60,525 bases of DNA, taken from contig JABMNR010000107.1 of NCBI GenBank assembly GCA_013203465.1, positions 1 to 60,525 of the forward strand, written 5' to 3'. The position numbers and the translations under genes were made by a program. Source of the DNA: Alphaproteobacteria bacterium. GTDB lineage: Bacteria; Pseudomonadota; Alphaproteobacteria; Thalassobaculales; Thalassobaculaceae. Of this stretch, positions 16,652 to 24,897 are shown in pieces. The notes below the pieces were generated by a model. It did not search any database, was not told the origin of the DNA, and worked only from the letters and a program-made list of their open reading frames with translations. Each line of letters starts with the position of its first letter. Position 1 is the first letter of the stretch.

Positions 16652-17079
16652 GCCGCGAGCGAGCGGAGCCACTCTTCCTGACCCGGCGTTTCGATCGCGC
16701 CCGGTCGCGCCCGGCGGGTGCTTGTGATGGCGTCCTCCGCCGTCAATCCGGCGTCGATCAACAGCGCCGCGACGATCGTCCCGCTGCGTCCGTGGCCGCC
16801 GCGGCAATGCACCAAGACGCGCTCATTGGCGTCCAGGCGGGCGCGAAGGCGCTGGCATAACAAGGGCCAGGCTTGCAGAAACTTGGTGTCCGGAGCGCCG
16901 AAATCCTGGATCGGAGCGTGCAGCCACGCCATCGATTCAACGGCGATCCACGTCGGCAGTTCCGTGAGATCGAGACGCCCGAGTTCATCGTCCGGCATCA
17001 GCGTCAACACCACGGACGCCCCCCACGCGGCGATGTCGGTCACGTCCTTCGGGGTCATCGGCGCCGGGCCAAGCGCCAA
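16630..17079 (-). CDS. Dual-specificity/tyrosine phosphatase-like protein
   Basis: The phosphatase P-loop HCRGGHGRSG holds nucleophile Cys92 and Arg98, counted from the TTG at 17079. PIQDFGAP near 56-63 could supply the general acid Asp. It should dephosphorylate a phosphoprotein or small phospho-compound in the cytoplasm. The start is uncertain. No ATG or GTG lies at the expected place, but the frame stays open upstream to 17169 and encodes a family-like stretch (YIVAPIDHGPWPGRLALG). A non-standard start near 17127-17145, inside the depolymerase 3' end, is therefore possible. The family normally has such an N-terminal strand. Confidence 0.75.
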   Translation of the reverse strand: MALGPAPMTPKDVTDIAAWGASVVLTLMPDDELGRLDLTELPTWIAVESMAWLHAPIQDFGAPDTKFLQAWPLLCQRLRARLDANERVLVHCRGGHGRSGTIVAALLIDAGLTAEDAITSTRRARPGAIETPGQEEWLRSLAAQGAGSG

Positions 17080-17123
17080 GCGCCCAGGCCACGGTCCGTG
17101 ATCGATCGGCGCAACGATGTAGC

Positions 17124-18341
17124 TCAGGAGTGACCCCGGATGAATTGGGTGATTTGCGGCAGGATCTCCTCACGCCAGCGGCGCCCGTTGAAGATCCCGT
17201 AATGGCCGACCCCCTTGGCCAGATAATCGGCGCGCTTGTTTGCCGGAATGTTCTTGGTGAGGTCGTGCGCGGCCAGGGTCTGGCCGGGAGCCGAGATGTC
17301 GTCAAGCTCCCCCTCGACGGTCAGCAGCGCGGTCTTGGTGATGGCCTCTGGCCGCACCAGCGTGCCGCGCCAGAGCAATTTGCCCTGCGGCAGCAACCGC
17401 TCCTTAAACACCCGCTGCACGGTCTCAAGGTAGTATTCCGCCGGCACGTCCATGACCGAGAGGTATTCGTCGTAGAACCGCTGCGAATTCTCGGCCGATT
17501 CCCCATCACCCTCGACCAAATGTCGGAACATCTTCATATGGGCCGAGAAATGCCGGTCGGGGTTCATGGCGATGAAGGCGCCGACCTGCAGAAACCCGGG
17601 ATAGACCCGGCGGCGCACGCCCGGATAGAAGGCCGGCACGGTGGTGATGCAGCGGGTCTCGAACCAGCTCATCGCGCGCGACTCGGCGAACTGAGTGACC
17701 ACGGTCGGCGCGGCTTTCGTGTCCACCGGCCCGCCCATTAGGGTCATCGAAGCAGGCTGTTTCGGGTCGTCCTGATCGGCCATCAGCGCGACCGCCGCCA
17801 AGGTGATCGGCGCCGGCTGGCACACCGCGATGACATGAACGTCCGGGCCGAGGTGGCGGATGAACCGCATCAGCAGGTCGAGGTAGTCGTCTAGGTGGAA
17901 CGAGCCCTGGCTCAGCGGGATGGAGCGGGAATCTTTCCAGTCGGTGACATAGACGTCGTGTTCGGCGATCAGTCCCTTGATCGTGCCGCGCAACAGTGTC
18001 GCGAAGTGGCCGGATATCGGCGCGACCAGCAAGACCTTGGGATCCTTGCGTTTGCTGGCACGTCGCACGTGCACCAGATCGCAAAACGGTGTGTCGATCA
18101 CCGGAGCGAACGACACCGGCACCGCGCCGTCGGGGGTGTCGGCCTGGTCGATCTCCCAATCGGGTTTGCCTCGGTGCTTGATAACCCCGTCCAGCACCTC
18201 CAGGCCGGCTTCCATCGCCTTGCCGAAGATGGCGTAGGAAAGGGGGGCGAGGGGGTGGCCGTTAAGCGCGCGGCTGCTTTGGGTGAGCAACCGCATTGGC
18301 GCCATCATGGCCCGCTGAGTCTCGTAGATGGAATAAAGCAA
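17124..18341 (-). CDS. phaZ: Intracellular polyhydroxyalkanoate depolymerase
   Basis: A TTG start at 18341 restores the family N-terminus MLYSIYETQRAMMAPMRLL and a length of 405 residues. The ATG at 18563-side positions would add an unlike tail. The nucleophile is Cys174 in VIAVCQPAPITL, as in the cytoplasmic PhaZ enzymes that use Cys rather than Ser. GELDDISAPGQT and GVGHYGIFNGRRW supply the Asp and His. It breaks down stored poly-3-hydroxybutyrate inside the cell. A PHB synthase is not in the window. Upstream DNA is AT-rich. An ATG at 18308-18310 is the alternative start and would lose the conserved N-terminus. Confidence 0.9.
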   Translation of the reverse strand: MLYSIYETQRAMMAPMRLLTQSSRALNGHPLAPLSYAIFGKAMEAGLEVLDGVIKHRGKPDWEIDQADTPDGAVPVSFAPVIDTPFCDLVHVRRASKRKDPKVLLVAPISGHFATLLRGTIKGLIAEHDVYVTDWKDSRSIPLSQGSFHLDDYLDLLMRFIRHLGPDVHVIAVCQPAPITLAAVALMADQDDPKQPASMTLMGGPVDTKAAPTVVTQFAESRAMSWFETRCITTVPAFYPGVRRRVYPGFLQVGAFIAMNPDRHFSAHMKMFRHLVEGDGESAENSQRFYDEYLSVMDVPAEYYLETVQRVFKERLLPQGKLLWRGTLVRPEAITKTALLTVEGELDDISAPGQTLAAHDLTKNIPANKRADYLAKGVGHYGIFNGRRWREEILPQITQFIRGHS

Positions 18342-18562
18342 AATAATTGTCCAATGGCCGTTGCTGACAAGGTATTGTAATTGAAGAATCTTAAACAAAC
18401 ACTTAATGACACTGACGATCAAGCACGATTGTGCACCGCAGCGACATGGTTTCGTTCCCGGCTGGCCGGCTTCTCGCTGATCCGTGATTGGCGCTGAAGC
18501 GGGAAGCGTGGACACTGCACGGGATCGAATGATCCGATAGCCCGTCAACTAGGAGCGTCTCC

Positions 18563-19078
18563 ATGCCCACGAAACTCGCGGCCGGCGCGGCCCTTCCCGA
18601 GATCACCCTGCCGACGGTCGGCGGCGGTCACGCCACCATAGGAGGTAAACACGACCGTTGGCAGGCGATTTTTGTCTATCGCGGCCTGCATTGCCCACTC
18701 TGCAAAGGATATCTCGCCAAGGTTCAGGAAAAGAAGGACGACTTCGCCGAGCAGGGCGCCGATATCCTGTTTGTCTCGGGCGACCCGAAGGAGAAGGCGG
18801 AGGCCTTCGCTCAAGAGGTTGGTTTGACCCTGCCGGTGGCCTACGGCCTCAGCGTCGAGCAGATGAAGGCCTTGGGTCTGTATGTCTCGATCCCGCGCAG
18901 CGACGCCGAAACCGATCGCCCATTCCCGGAACCGGGCCTGTTCGTCGCGAATCCCGATGGCGAGGCGCACATCGTTGAGATTTCCAACGCACCGTTCGTG
19001 CGGCCGGAACTCGATCTGATCGTGCGGGGTCTCAAGGCGGCCGGTGGCGGTTATCCGATTCGCGGCACGATGGCTTGA
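18563..19078 (+). CDS. Peroxiredoxin-like AhpC/TSA thioredoxin-fold protein
   Basis: The 171-residue protein has a thioredoxin fold with YRGLHCPLCKGYL near residues 39-51, where the CPLC sequence replaces the PxxxTxxC of classical peroxiredoxins. VSGDPKEKAEAFAQEVGL near 72 and EPGLFVANPDGEAHIVEI near 121 follow the AhpC/TSA pattern. It probably reduces peroxides or disulfides in the cytoplasm. The start has AGGAG at 18551-18555. It is divergent from phaZ. A 14-base tandem repeat begins just after its end. Confidence 0.85.
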   Translation: MPTKLAAGAALPEITLPTVGGGHATIGGKHDRWQAIFVYRGLHCPLCKGYLAKVQEKKDDFAEQGADILFVSGDPKEKAEAFAQEVGLTLPVAYGLSVEQMKALGLYVSIPRSDAETDRPFPEPGLFVANPDGEAHIVEISNAPFVRPELDLIVRGLKAAGGGYPIRGTMA

Positions 19079-19085
19079 ACGCAGC

Positions 19086-19127
19086 GTGAACCAGTGGTCG
19101 TGAACCAGTGGTCGTGAACTGGTGATG
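19086..19127 (+). repeat. 14-bp tandem repeat, three units
   Basis: GTGAACCAGTGGTC occurs twice in a row, at 19086-19099 and 19100-19113. A third diverged unit, GTGAACTGGTGATG, follows at 19114-19127. The array sits between the peroxiredoxin-like stop and amn. It looks like a slipped-strand duplication. I see no protein or known regulatory role. Confidence 0.85.
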
Positions 19128-19172
19128 CGGATCGAGTAGACTGGCGGGGCGCGCCGCTGAAAGGATGCCCCG

Positions 19173-20663
19173 ATGGACGCCCCCGCCGGTTCCACCGCCG
19201 CCACGATCGATCAACCGCCGCCGGTGGCGGACAAGCACTATGACGATGCCGGCGCGGTGGTCGCGGCTCTTGACCGGGTGTATCGCCAGCATATCACCTT
19301 CCTGCAGGAGCGGTTCGCCGAGTTCGAGGCGGGGACGCTCGGCCACCGGGTGCGCGCCGTCTATCCCCGCGCGCGGTTCCGGGTTGGCGACGAGAATCCA
19401 GCCGGCCCGACAGCCTCCTACGGCTACGCCGACAAGCCCGGCCTCTATGAGGGGACGTTCACCCGGCTGGATCTGTTTCGCAGCCACCTGACCAAGCAAT
19501 TCCGAGAACTTCTCAGCAATCACGGCGGCACGATCGAGGTCGGTCTGTCCGACATCCCGATCCCCTTGCCGTTCGCCTTTCCCGACGGCATGAGCGTGGG
19601 GGACGGCTTCGACGCCGCCGCCATGACCCGGCTGCGCCGGCATTTCGACATGCCGGCGCTGGCGTTGATGGATGACCGCATCGTCAACGGCGAGGTCGAG
19701 GCCGAGCCGGGGGGGATCATGCCGCTGGCGTTGTTCACCGCGCCCCGGGTCGACTATTCGCTGCACCGGTTGCGGCATTATTGCGGCTCCGGGCCGGAGC
19801 ATTTTCAGAACTTCGTGCTGTTCACCAACTACCAGGTCTATGTCGACGGCTTCATCCAGCGGGCCGAGGAATTGGTCCGCGATCCGGACAGCGGCTACAC
19901 CGCGTTTGTCGAACCGGGGGAGCGGATGCTGCGAAGCGACGGCACGGCAATCGGCGTGCCCTCGGCGCGGGCGCCGCAGATGCCGGCCTACCACCTGATG
20001 CGCGAGGGTCATCAGGGCATTACCATGATCAACATCGGCATTGGCCCGTCGAACGCCAAGACCATCTCCGACCATGTGGCGGTGCTGCGGCCGCATGCCT
20101 GGATCATGCTGGGCCATTGTGCGGGCCTGCGAAACACCCAGCGGCTGGGCGATTACGTGCTGGCCCACGCCTACCAGCGCGACGACCATGTCCTGGACGC
20201 CGATCTGCCGGTCTGGGTGCCGATCCCGGCCCTGGCCGAGGTGCAGCAGGCGTTGGAAGGGGCGGTGGCCGACGTGACCGGGCTCGACGAGGTCGGGGTC
20301 AAGCGGATCATGCGTACCGGCACCGTGGCCTCGACCGACAACCGGAACTGGGAGCTGCGTGAGCAGCGCGAGCCCGACCGCAAACTCTCGCAATCCCGGG
20401 CAATTGCCTTGGACATGGAAAGCGCCACCGTGGCGGCCAACGGCTTCCGGTTCCGCGTGCCCTACGGCACCTTGCTGTGCGTGTCCGACAAGCCGCTGCA
20501 TGGTGAGTTGAAGCTGCCGGGCATGGCCGATGATTTCTACCGCCGCCAGGTGGCCCAGCATCTGGATATCGGCTTCCGCACCATGGAGCGGCTGCGCGCC
20601 CTGCCGCCGGAGAAGCTGCATTCGCGCAAGCTGCGCAGCTTCAACGAGGTGCCGCTGCAGTAA
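19173..20663 (+). CDS. amn: AMP nucleosidase
   Basis: This 496-residue protein matches the full length of Amn, which cleaves AMP to adenine and ribose 5-phosphate. An N-terminal regulatory domain covers about residues 1-165. The nucleoside-phosphorylase-like domain follows, with HQGITMINIGIGPSNAKT near 280 and RPHAWIMLGHCAGLRN near 307. The catalytic region is AIALDMESATVAANGFRF near 410 and CVSDKPLHGELKLPG near 437. It controls adenylate levels in many proteobacteria. It stands alone between the repeat and an AT-rich intergenic region. Confidence 0.93.
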   Translation: MDAPAGSTAATIDQPPPVADKHYDDAGAVVAALDRVYRQHITFLQERFAEFEAGTLGHRVRAVYPRARFRVGDENPAGPTASYGYADKPGLYEGTFTRLDLFRSHLTKQFRELLSNHGGTIEVGLSDIPIPLPFAFPDGMSVGDGFDAAAMTRLRRHFDMPALALMDDRIVNGEVEAEPGGIMPLALFTAPRVDYSLHRLRHYCGSGPEHFQNFVLFTNYQVYVDGFIQRAEELVRDPDSGYTAFVEPGERMLRSDGTAIGVPSARAPQMPAYHLMREGHQGITMINIGIGPSNAKTISDHVAVLRPHAWIMLGHCAGLRNTQRLGDYVLAHAYQRDDHVLDADLPVWVPIPALAEVQQALEGAVADVTGLDEVGVKRIMRTGTVASTDNRNWELREQREPDRKLSQSRAIALDMESATVAANGFRFRVPYGTLLCVSDKPLHGELKLPGMADDFYRRQVAQHLDIGFRTMERLRALPPEKLHSRKLRSFNEVPLQ

Positions 20664-20928
20664 CGTCCGCCCAGGTGTGTCCGGCATGGCCGCGCCAATT
20701 CGCGACATTCTTGACTTGTCGCACGCTATGAGGGAGCGTGTGTTTGCAAGGGGAGACAGATAAAAAATGCATGCGAGAGCCCTTACCGGGACGGCACGCC
20801 TTGATACGGTGTGCGCAACTCGAAGACCTTTCACATGGTTTTACAAGAATATTGTTTAAGAAATACTACACCTTGTCGTGGAAATGACTTGGAGTTTCGG
20901 AAATTAAAACGCCTGTGGGGGATATCTG
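20664..20928. other. AT-rich intergenic region with small hairpin and a doubtful 30-codon ORF
   Basis: These 265 bases turn AT-rich towards the secreted-protein gene and probably hold its promoter. CACGCT at 20722-20727 and AGCGTG at 20735-20740 can pair around a 7-base loop. An ATG at 20767 is preceded at 11 bases by AGGGGAG and opens a 30-codon frame ending at 20859. Its peptide (MHARALTGTARLDTVCATRR at the start) resembles nothing I know. I treat the frame as unproven. Confidence 0.35.
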
Positions 20929-22206
20929 ATGAACGGCCAGAGAATAAAAAATGTAACTTCCAGAAATTTTAAAGCGCCCCTGTTCACCATAGCCATGTTT
21001 CTGGCGGTTTTCGGAGCTTTGGCGTTCTCACCGATGAAAAGTGAAGCACAAGCGGAGGCCGTAGTAGGGCGTATATCAATTGTATTTAACAATGCGACGC
21101 TATGCTTGGGTTTGATGGGCAGTCCTTCAGCGGAAGTGGAAGCGACAACCGTTCAATGTGACACCGCGCCTTCGTGGACTTTATGGGATGCGGCCGCGAG
21201 TAGCTCCCGTATTGCGTACGGCCCGGATGGTAGCAGCGCTCAATACTGTCTGGATGTTGATACGGCCCATCCCGTCCATGGGGAAAAACTCGGGTTATGG
21301 AATTGTGCTGGAAGTACCAGCGCCAACCAGCTTTTTTCTTGGCCGACACCCGTAGGGCAGTCAAAGCCGAACGGGGCCATAAACCTTTCTTCTTCTTCGT
21401 CGCCGCAGAAATGTGTGGCCCCGGCGGTGGAAGGCGCACAGGTATTCGTGATTGCCTGTAACACCGCGACGCAAACCTGGACGATGTTGGACCCGGTGCC
21501 AAGTCCAGCCGGATCGCAACTGTTCACCGCGGACGGCACGTTCACCGCCTCCAAGACCGCGACCTATCGTGTGCTTGCGATCGGCGGCGGCGGCGGCGGC
21601 TCCAACGACGAAGGCGCGGGCGGCGGTTCCGGGCTCGTCGGGTACACGACCGTTCGGCTCAGCAAGGATACCATCGTCACCGTCACGGTCGGGGCCGGTG
21701 GCGCGATTGGCTCAGGCATTGCAGCCGGCGTCGATGGCGCAAGCACGACGTTCGGCACCCATCTGACGGCGACGGGAGGCAAGGGCGGTCTGGGTAACAA
21801 CCAATCCGGCGGCGCCGGCGGTTCGGGCGGCGCCGGTGATCCGGATGCGTCGCGCACGTCGCAGACCGGCGGCAGCAACGGCAGCAACGGCACCAGCAGC
21901 GGGGCCGGTGGGGGCGGCGGTCAAGGCTCATCGTTCAGCGCCAATTTTAGTTCGATCACCACCTACGCCCTGACAGCCGGAGCGGGAGGGACCACCTCGA
22001 CGTCAAATGCCGCCGGCGGCGGTGGCGGTGGCGGTATCGTCATCGATGACGATAAATCTGTCGGCGCCGCCGCTAACGTGGCGGCAACCGCCAGGGGCGG
22101 GGTCGGCTATGGCGCCGGGGGCGCCGGCGGCAACGGCACCGGTGCCGCCGCAAACCGCAATGGCAGCGCCGGAGAGGGCGGTATGTTGATCGTCGAGTGG
22201 GACTAA
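20929..22206 (+). CDS. Secreted ricin-B-like/glycine-rich protein
   Basis: The 425-residue protein starts with a signal peptide: hydrophobic core at residues 16-33 and likely cleavage after SEAQA near 42. Residues 47-190 hold three weak repeats with paired cysteines and tryptophan ends (VQCDTAPSWTLW, LGLWNC and NQLFSW, VFVIACNTATQTW), suggesting a ricin-type beta-trefoil lectin. From about 195 to the end it is glycine-rich, beginning LFTADGTFTASKTATYRVL, similar to glycine-rich domains of phage tail and surface proteins. It ends MLIVEWD. It is probably exported and binds carbohydrate or forms a surface adhesin. The AT-rich 5' part contrasts with the GC-rich glycine part. Confidence 0.78.
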   Translation: MNGQRIKNVTSRNFKAPLFTIAMFLAVFGALAFSPMKSEAQAEAVVGRISIVFNNATLCLGLMGSPSAEVEATTVQCDTAPSWTLWDAAASSSRIAYGPDGSSAQYCLDVDTAHPVHGEKLGLWNCAGSTSANQLFSWPTPVGQSKPNGAINLSSSSSPQKCVAPAVEGAQVFVIACNTATQTWTMLDPVPSPAGSQLFTADGTFTASKTATYRVLAIGGGGGGSNDEGAGGGSGLVGYTTVRLSKDTIVTVTVGAGGAIGSGIAAGVDGASTTFGTHLTATGGKGGLGNNQSGGAGGSGGAGDPDASRTSQTGGSNGSNGTSSGAGGGGGQGSSFSANFSSITTYALTAGAGGTTSTSNAAGGGGGGGIVIDDDKSVGAAANVAATARGGVGYGAGGAGGNGTGAAANRNGSAGEGGMLIVEWD

Positions 22207-22222
22207 CCACCCCGCGAACGTC

Positions 22223-22284
22223 CGGCGAGGCTCGCCGAGCGCGGACCATGAAGCCGCTCCACGCAACTGTTCTGCATGGAGCGG
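22223..22284 (+). terminator. Two hairpins after the glycine-rich gene
   Basis: CGGCGAG-G-CTCGCCG at 22223-22237 is a perfect short palindrome. CCGCTCCA at 22254-22261 pairs fully with TGGAGCGG at 22277-22284 around a 15-base loop. No T-run follows, so intrinsic termination is uncertain. The position directly after the stop codon supports a transcript-end role. Confidence 0.4.
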
Positions 22285-22381
22285 TCGTCGTCATGGCGCA
22301 CAAATCGGGAATTAATCGATCTTTCAATATGCTGACGAATGGAAATAAGGTCCGCTATTGGCATTTCTTGACGGACATTCC

Positions 22382-23221
22382 ATGGAGTTTCCGGTGTTTT
22401 TGGCGGTGCTCGCCGCCGCCGTCATGCACGCGGGCTGGAACGCGGTCATCAAGCTCGACCTCGACCGGTTCTCCGCCATCTTGCTGCTTGCGCTGATGCA
22501 GAGCGGTCTGGCGGCGGGGCTTTTGTTGTTCGTCGACTGGCCAGGATTGGACGCGTGGGGCTGGATCCTCGTCGCCGGGTGTCTGCACGCCGGCTACAAG
22601 ATCTTTCTGATCCGCGCCTATCAGCACGGTGATCTGGGACAGGTCTATCCGATCGCGCGCGGCACCGCGCCGCTGATCGTCGCGGTCTTCGGCGCCCTGG
22701 TCCTCGGGGAGGCGTTGTCCGTCCTCGCGTCGGCATCGGTGATCGCCATCGGTGGTGGTGTCATGCTGATGGCGATGAAGGGGGGTGCTGGGCCTCGGAT
22801 GTCGCGCCAAACCCTGGTGTACGCGCTGATTACCGCCGGTTTCACCGCGTCCTACACGATGGTCGACGGGGTCGGCGCCCGGTTGGCCGGAACCGCCAGC
22901 GGCTTCGCCATGTGGATGTTCGTCGCCGACGGGGTGGTGATGGTGCTCTACGCCCTCGCGGTCCGGGGTCCCGTGGCGTTTCGCGGCTTGCGCGCCTCAT
23001 GGCGCCCCGGCCTGATCGCGGGTGCGCTGTCGCTCGGCTCCTACTGGATCGCGATCTGGGCCATGACCCAGGCGCCGATCGCCATGGTGGCCGCGCTGCG
23101 CGAAACCAGTGTGCTGTTCGCGATCCTTATCGCGGCTCTGGTACTGCGTGAGCCGACCGGTCCGTGGCGCTGGGGCGCCGGTGGCTTGATCGTCGCCGGG
23201 GTGGTCCTGATGCGGCTCTGA
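22382..23221 (+). CDS. EamA/DMT-family membrane transporter
   Basis: The ATG at 22382 gives 279 residues beginning MEFPVFLAVLAAAVMHAGWN, the normal DMT start with its conserved HAGWN. About ten membrane helices form two EamA repeats, with a loop near residue 130 (GGAGPRMSR). QVYPIARGTAPLIVAVFG near 83 and MVAALRETSVLFAILIAALV near 231 are typical half-ends. The family exports amino acids, metabolites or drugs. No neighbour names the substrate. An upstream Met at 22358 is less likely because it adds residues outside the family pattern. Confidence 0.87.
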   Translation: MEFPVFLAVLAAAVMHAGWNAVIKLDLDRFSAILLLALMQSGLAAGLLLFVDWPGLDAWGWILVAGCLHAGYKIFLIRAYQHGDLGQVYPIARGTAPLIVAVFGALVLGEALSVLASASVIAIGGGVMLMAMKGGAGPRMSRQTLVYALITAGFTASYTMVDGVGARLAGTASGFAMWMFVADGVVMVLYALAVRGPVAFRGLRASWRPGLIAGALSLGSYWIAIWAMTQAPIAMVAALRETSVLFAILIAALVLREPTGPWRWGAGGLIVAGVVLMRL

Positions 23222-23232
23222 TCCGAGGCTTG

Positions 23233-23258
23233 AATCTGGGGCTTAAATCTGGGGCTTA
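23233..23258 (+). repeat. 13-bp perfect tandem duplication
   Basis: AATCTGGGGCTTA is repeated twice with no gap, in the 54-base space between the convergent EamA and SDR genes. It looks like a local slippage event. Confidence 0.85.
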
Positions 23259-23275
23259 CGCCGCCTCGGCACCGA

Positions 23276-24046
23276 CTACATCATCCAGCCACCGGCAACG
23301 TCCAAGGTCTGGCCGGTGACGAAATGACCGGCGTCCGAGGTTAGGAACAGCGCCGCCGCCGCCACGTCGGCCGGGGAGCCGATCCGGCCGAGCGGCGTGG
23401 CCTTGACGATCGCGGCGTTGACTTCCGGCGGTACACCTTGCGCCAGCGGCGTGTCGATGCGGCCCGGGGCCAGGGCGTTGACGTTGATGCCGTTCGGCCC
23501 AAGCTCGCCCGCCCAGTGCGTTGTGAGTCCCATCAGGGCGGCTTTGGTCGCCGGGTAGTGCGCGCCAACCACCGGGATGAAATTTTTCGCCGCGACCGAG
23601 GATTGATTGACGATCGACCCCCAGCCACGCGTCGCCATGGCCGGGCCGAAGGCCCGCACACCGTGGAAAACGCCGGTGAGATTGACCGCGATCACCCGGT
23701 TCCATTCATCGGGGTCCATCTCCAGGGTCGCGGCACCCTTACCGTCATGTTTGGGTGAGATGCCGGCGTTGTTGATCAGGATGGCGGCGGAGCCGAACGC
23801 GCGTTCCACCACGGTCGCCGCCGCTTGAACCGCGCTCCAGTCTGCCACGTCGCAGCCCACGGCGATGGCCCGGTGCCCGGCGGCGGTCATGGCGTCGGCG
23901 GCGGCATGGGCGGCGGCGGTGTTGGCGTCCAGCACGGCAACGCTCGATCCGGCCTCGGCGAACGCCTTGACCAGGCCGAGGCCGATGCCCGAGCCGCCGC
24001 CGGTCACCACGACCACGCGATCCCTATGACTGCCATCGGTGATCAT
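23276..24046 (-). CDS. SDR-family oxidoreductase
   Basis: The start at 24046 (MITDGSHRDR) gives 256 residues and follows the thioesterase stop by four bases. It has the classical SDR pattern: TGGGSGIGLGL near 15, NNAGIS near 94, catalytic Ser in NQSSVAAKN, and Tyr/Lys in HYPATKAAL. The glycine pattern with an acidic residue (VLDANTAAA) after beta-2 suggests NAD preference. It ends LDVAGGWMM, as do FabG-like dehydrogenases. It is coupled to a 4HBT thioesterase, so the pair may act on a hydroxyacyl-CoA or hydroxy acid. The substrate is unknown. Confidence 0.88.
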   Translation of the reverse strand: MITDGSHRDRVVVVTGGGSGIGLGLVKAFAEAGSSVAVLDANTAAAHAAADAMTAAGHRAIAVGCDVADWSAVQAAATVVERAFGSAAILINNAGISPKHDGKGAATLEMDPDEWNRVIAVNLTGVFHGVRAFGPAMATRGWGSIVNQSSVAAKNFIPVVGAHYPATKAALMGLTTHWAGELGPNGINVNALAPGRIDTPLAQGVPPEVNAAIVKATPLGRIGSPADVAAAALFLTSDAGHFVTGQTLDVAGGWMM

Positions 24047-24050
24047 CGCC

Positions 24051-24563
24051 TCATTCCTCCCTGGGGTTGTCGAGCGTTCGGATCGATCCCCGGACCGCAT
24101 CCGGGATCGCCACCTTCTCGCCGGTGTCGTTGATCATCAGCACCAGTACCGCCGTGCAGGTCGCGGCACAGCCATCCTGGGTCCAGGCGGCGTAATCCAT
24201 TTCCAGCGACCGCCGGCGCATCGCGGCGGTGCGCACGGTCACGAACACCGGCTCATGATAGGCCAGCGGCCGCAGGTAACGCACCCGCAGATCCATCATC
24301 ACCGGCCCCGGCGTGTTCGAGGCGTGGCGCGGCAGGCCCATGGCTTCGAGGTAGCGATTCCGGGCCGCCTCGAACCAGAGAAGGAAGGCGGTGTGGTTGG
24401 CATGGCGAAAGGCGTCGACATCGCGCCATTCGACCAGCCGCTCCATCCCCGAGCGCCAGTCGGGGCCGATGCCGAACCGGTCGCGTGCCGATGCCGGGAT
24501 CGCGAGATCCGCGCCCGGTGACCTGGCGTCGGTGTCGGTTGGGGACGAGGCGGTGTCGACCAT
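24051..24563 (-). CDS. 4HBT-type hotdog acyl-CoA thioesterase
   Basis: The 170-residue protein has an N-terminal extension of about 40 residues and then a hotdog domain. VEWRDVDAFRHANHTAFLL matches the active-site region of 4-hydroxybenzoyl-CoA thioesterase-like proteins, with the catalytic Asp in WRDVDAF. MMDLRVRYLRPLAYHEPV and RSLEMDYAAWTQDG follow the fold. It should hydrolyse an acyl-CoA in the cytoplasm. It is the first gene of a pair with the SDR and is divergent from cbtB. Confidence 0.85.
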   Translation of the reverse strand: MVDTASSPTDTDARSPGADLAIPASARDRFGIGPDWRSGMERLVEWRDVDAFRHANHTAFLLWFEAARNRYLEAMGLPRHASNTPGPVMMDLRVRYLRPLAYHEPVFVTVRTAAMRRRSLEMDYAAWTQDGCAATCTAVLVLMINDTGEKVAIPDAVRGSIRTLDNPREE

Positions 24564-24566
24564 GAC

Positions 24567-24697
24567 AAAGGTTCCAGGTGCGTTTGGCGGTCATCATCGG
24601 AAGAACGGCGCCGTGGGGCAACCGCATGTCTCACGTTGACCGCGAGGCGAGGGTCGACTACGGATTCCATGGACGCGGATGAACGAGGGAGTACGGC
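24567..24697 (+). promoter_or_regulatory. Possible structured leader of cbtBA
   Basis: The 131 bases before cbtB contain GGTTCCAGGTGCG, later GGGGCAACCGC, and a 7-base stem GTTGACC/GGTCGAC at 24635-24641 and 24652-24658. Cobalt transporter genes of this type are often under cobalamin riboswitches, and GGTGC and GCAAC recall two conserved stretches. A clear B12 box (CAGGAGACC-like) is not visible, so this may be a variant, a promoter region only, or chance. Confidence 0.3.
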
Positions 24698-24874
24698 ATG
24701 ACGACAACCACCCTGAAGCAGGGCACGGTGAGCCGGCGCGAGGCGCTGGTCGCGGCGTTTCTGGCGCTCTTCCTGGGCAGTGTCCTGACCTTCGGCGTCG
24801 GCCTCGCGAGCCCCGACGCGGTGCACAACGCCGCTCACGACTGGCGCCATTCCATGGGCTTTCCCTGCCACTGA
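24698..24874 (+). CDS. cbtB: Cobalt transporter subunit CbtB
   Basis: This 58-residue protein has a single membrane helix (ALVAAFLALFLGSVLTFGVG) and a C-terminal histidine-rich segment, HNAAHDWRHSMGFPCH, which is the hallmark of CbtB and a likely cobalt site. GAGGGAG precedes the ATG. It is followed by cbtA after 23 bases, and the two are thought to work together in cobalt uptake for cobalamin. The gene is short and a larger frame on the same strand masks it, so it is easy to miss. Confidence 0.88.
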   Translation: MTTTTLKQGTVSRREALVAAFLALFLGSVLTFGVGLASPDAVHNAAHDWRHSMGFPCH

Positions 24875-24897
24875 CGCCTTAGGGGAGGGGGAACGCG

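Noticed and set aside
20767-20859. 30-codon ORF with an upstream AGGGGAG
   Set aside because: The spacing is 11 bases, no family is recognised and the region is probably a promoter leader. It is kept only as part of the intergenic note.
21590-22180. CRISPR-like or minisatellite signal in the glycine-rich coding region
   Set aside because: The GGC/GGT repetition follows from glycine codons, with no constant repeat and spacer pattern.
24679-24882. 67-codon plus-strand frame overlapping cbtB
   Set aside because: The other frame from 24698 encodes the CbtB His-rich end. This one has Arg-rich low-complexity sequence.
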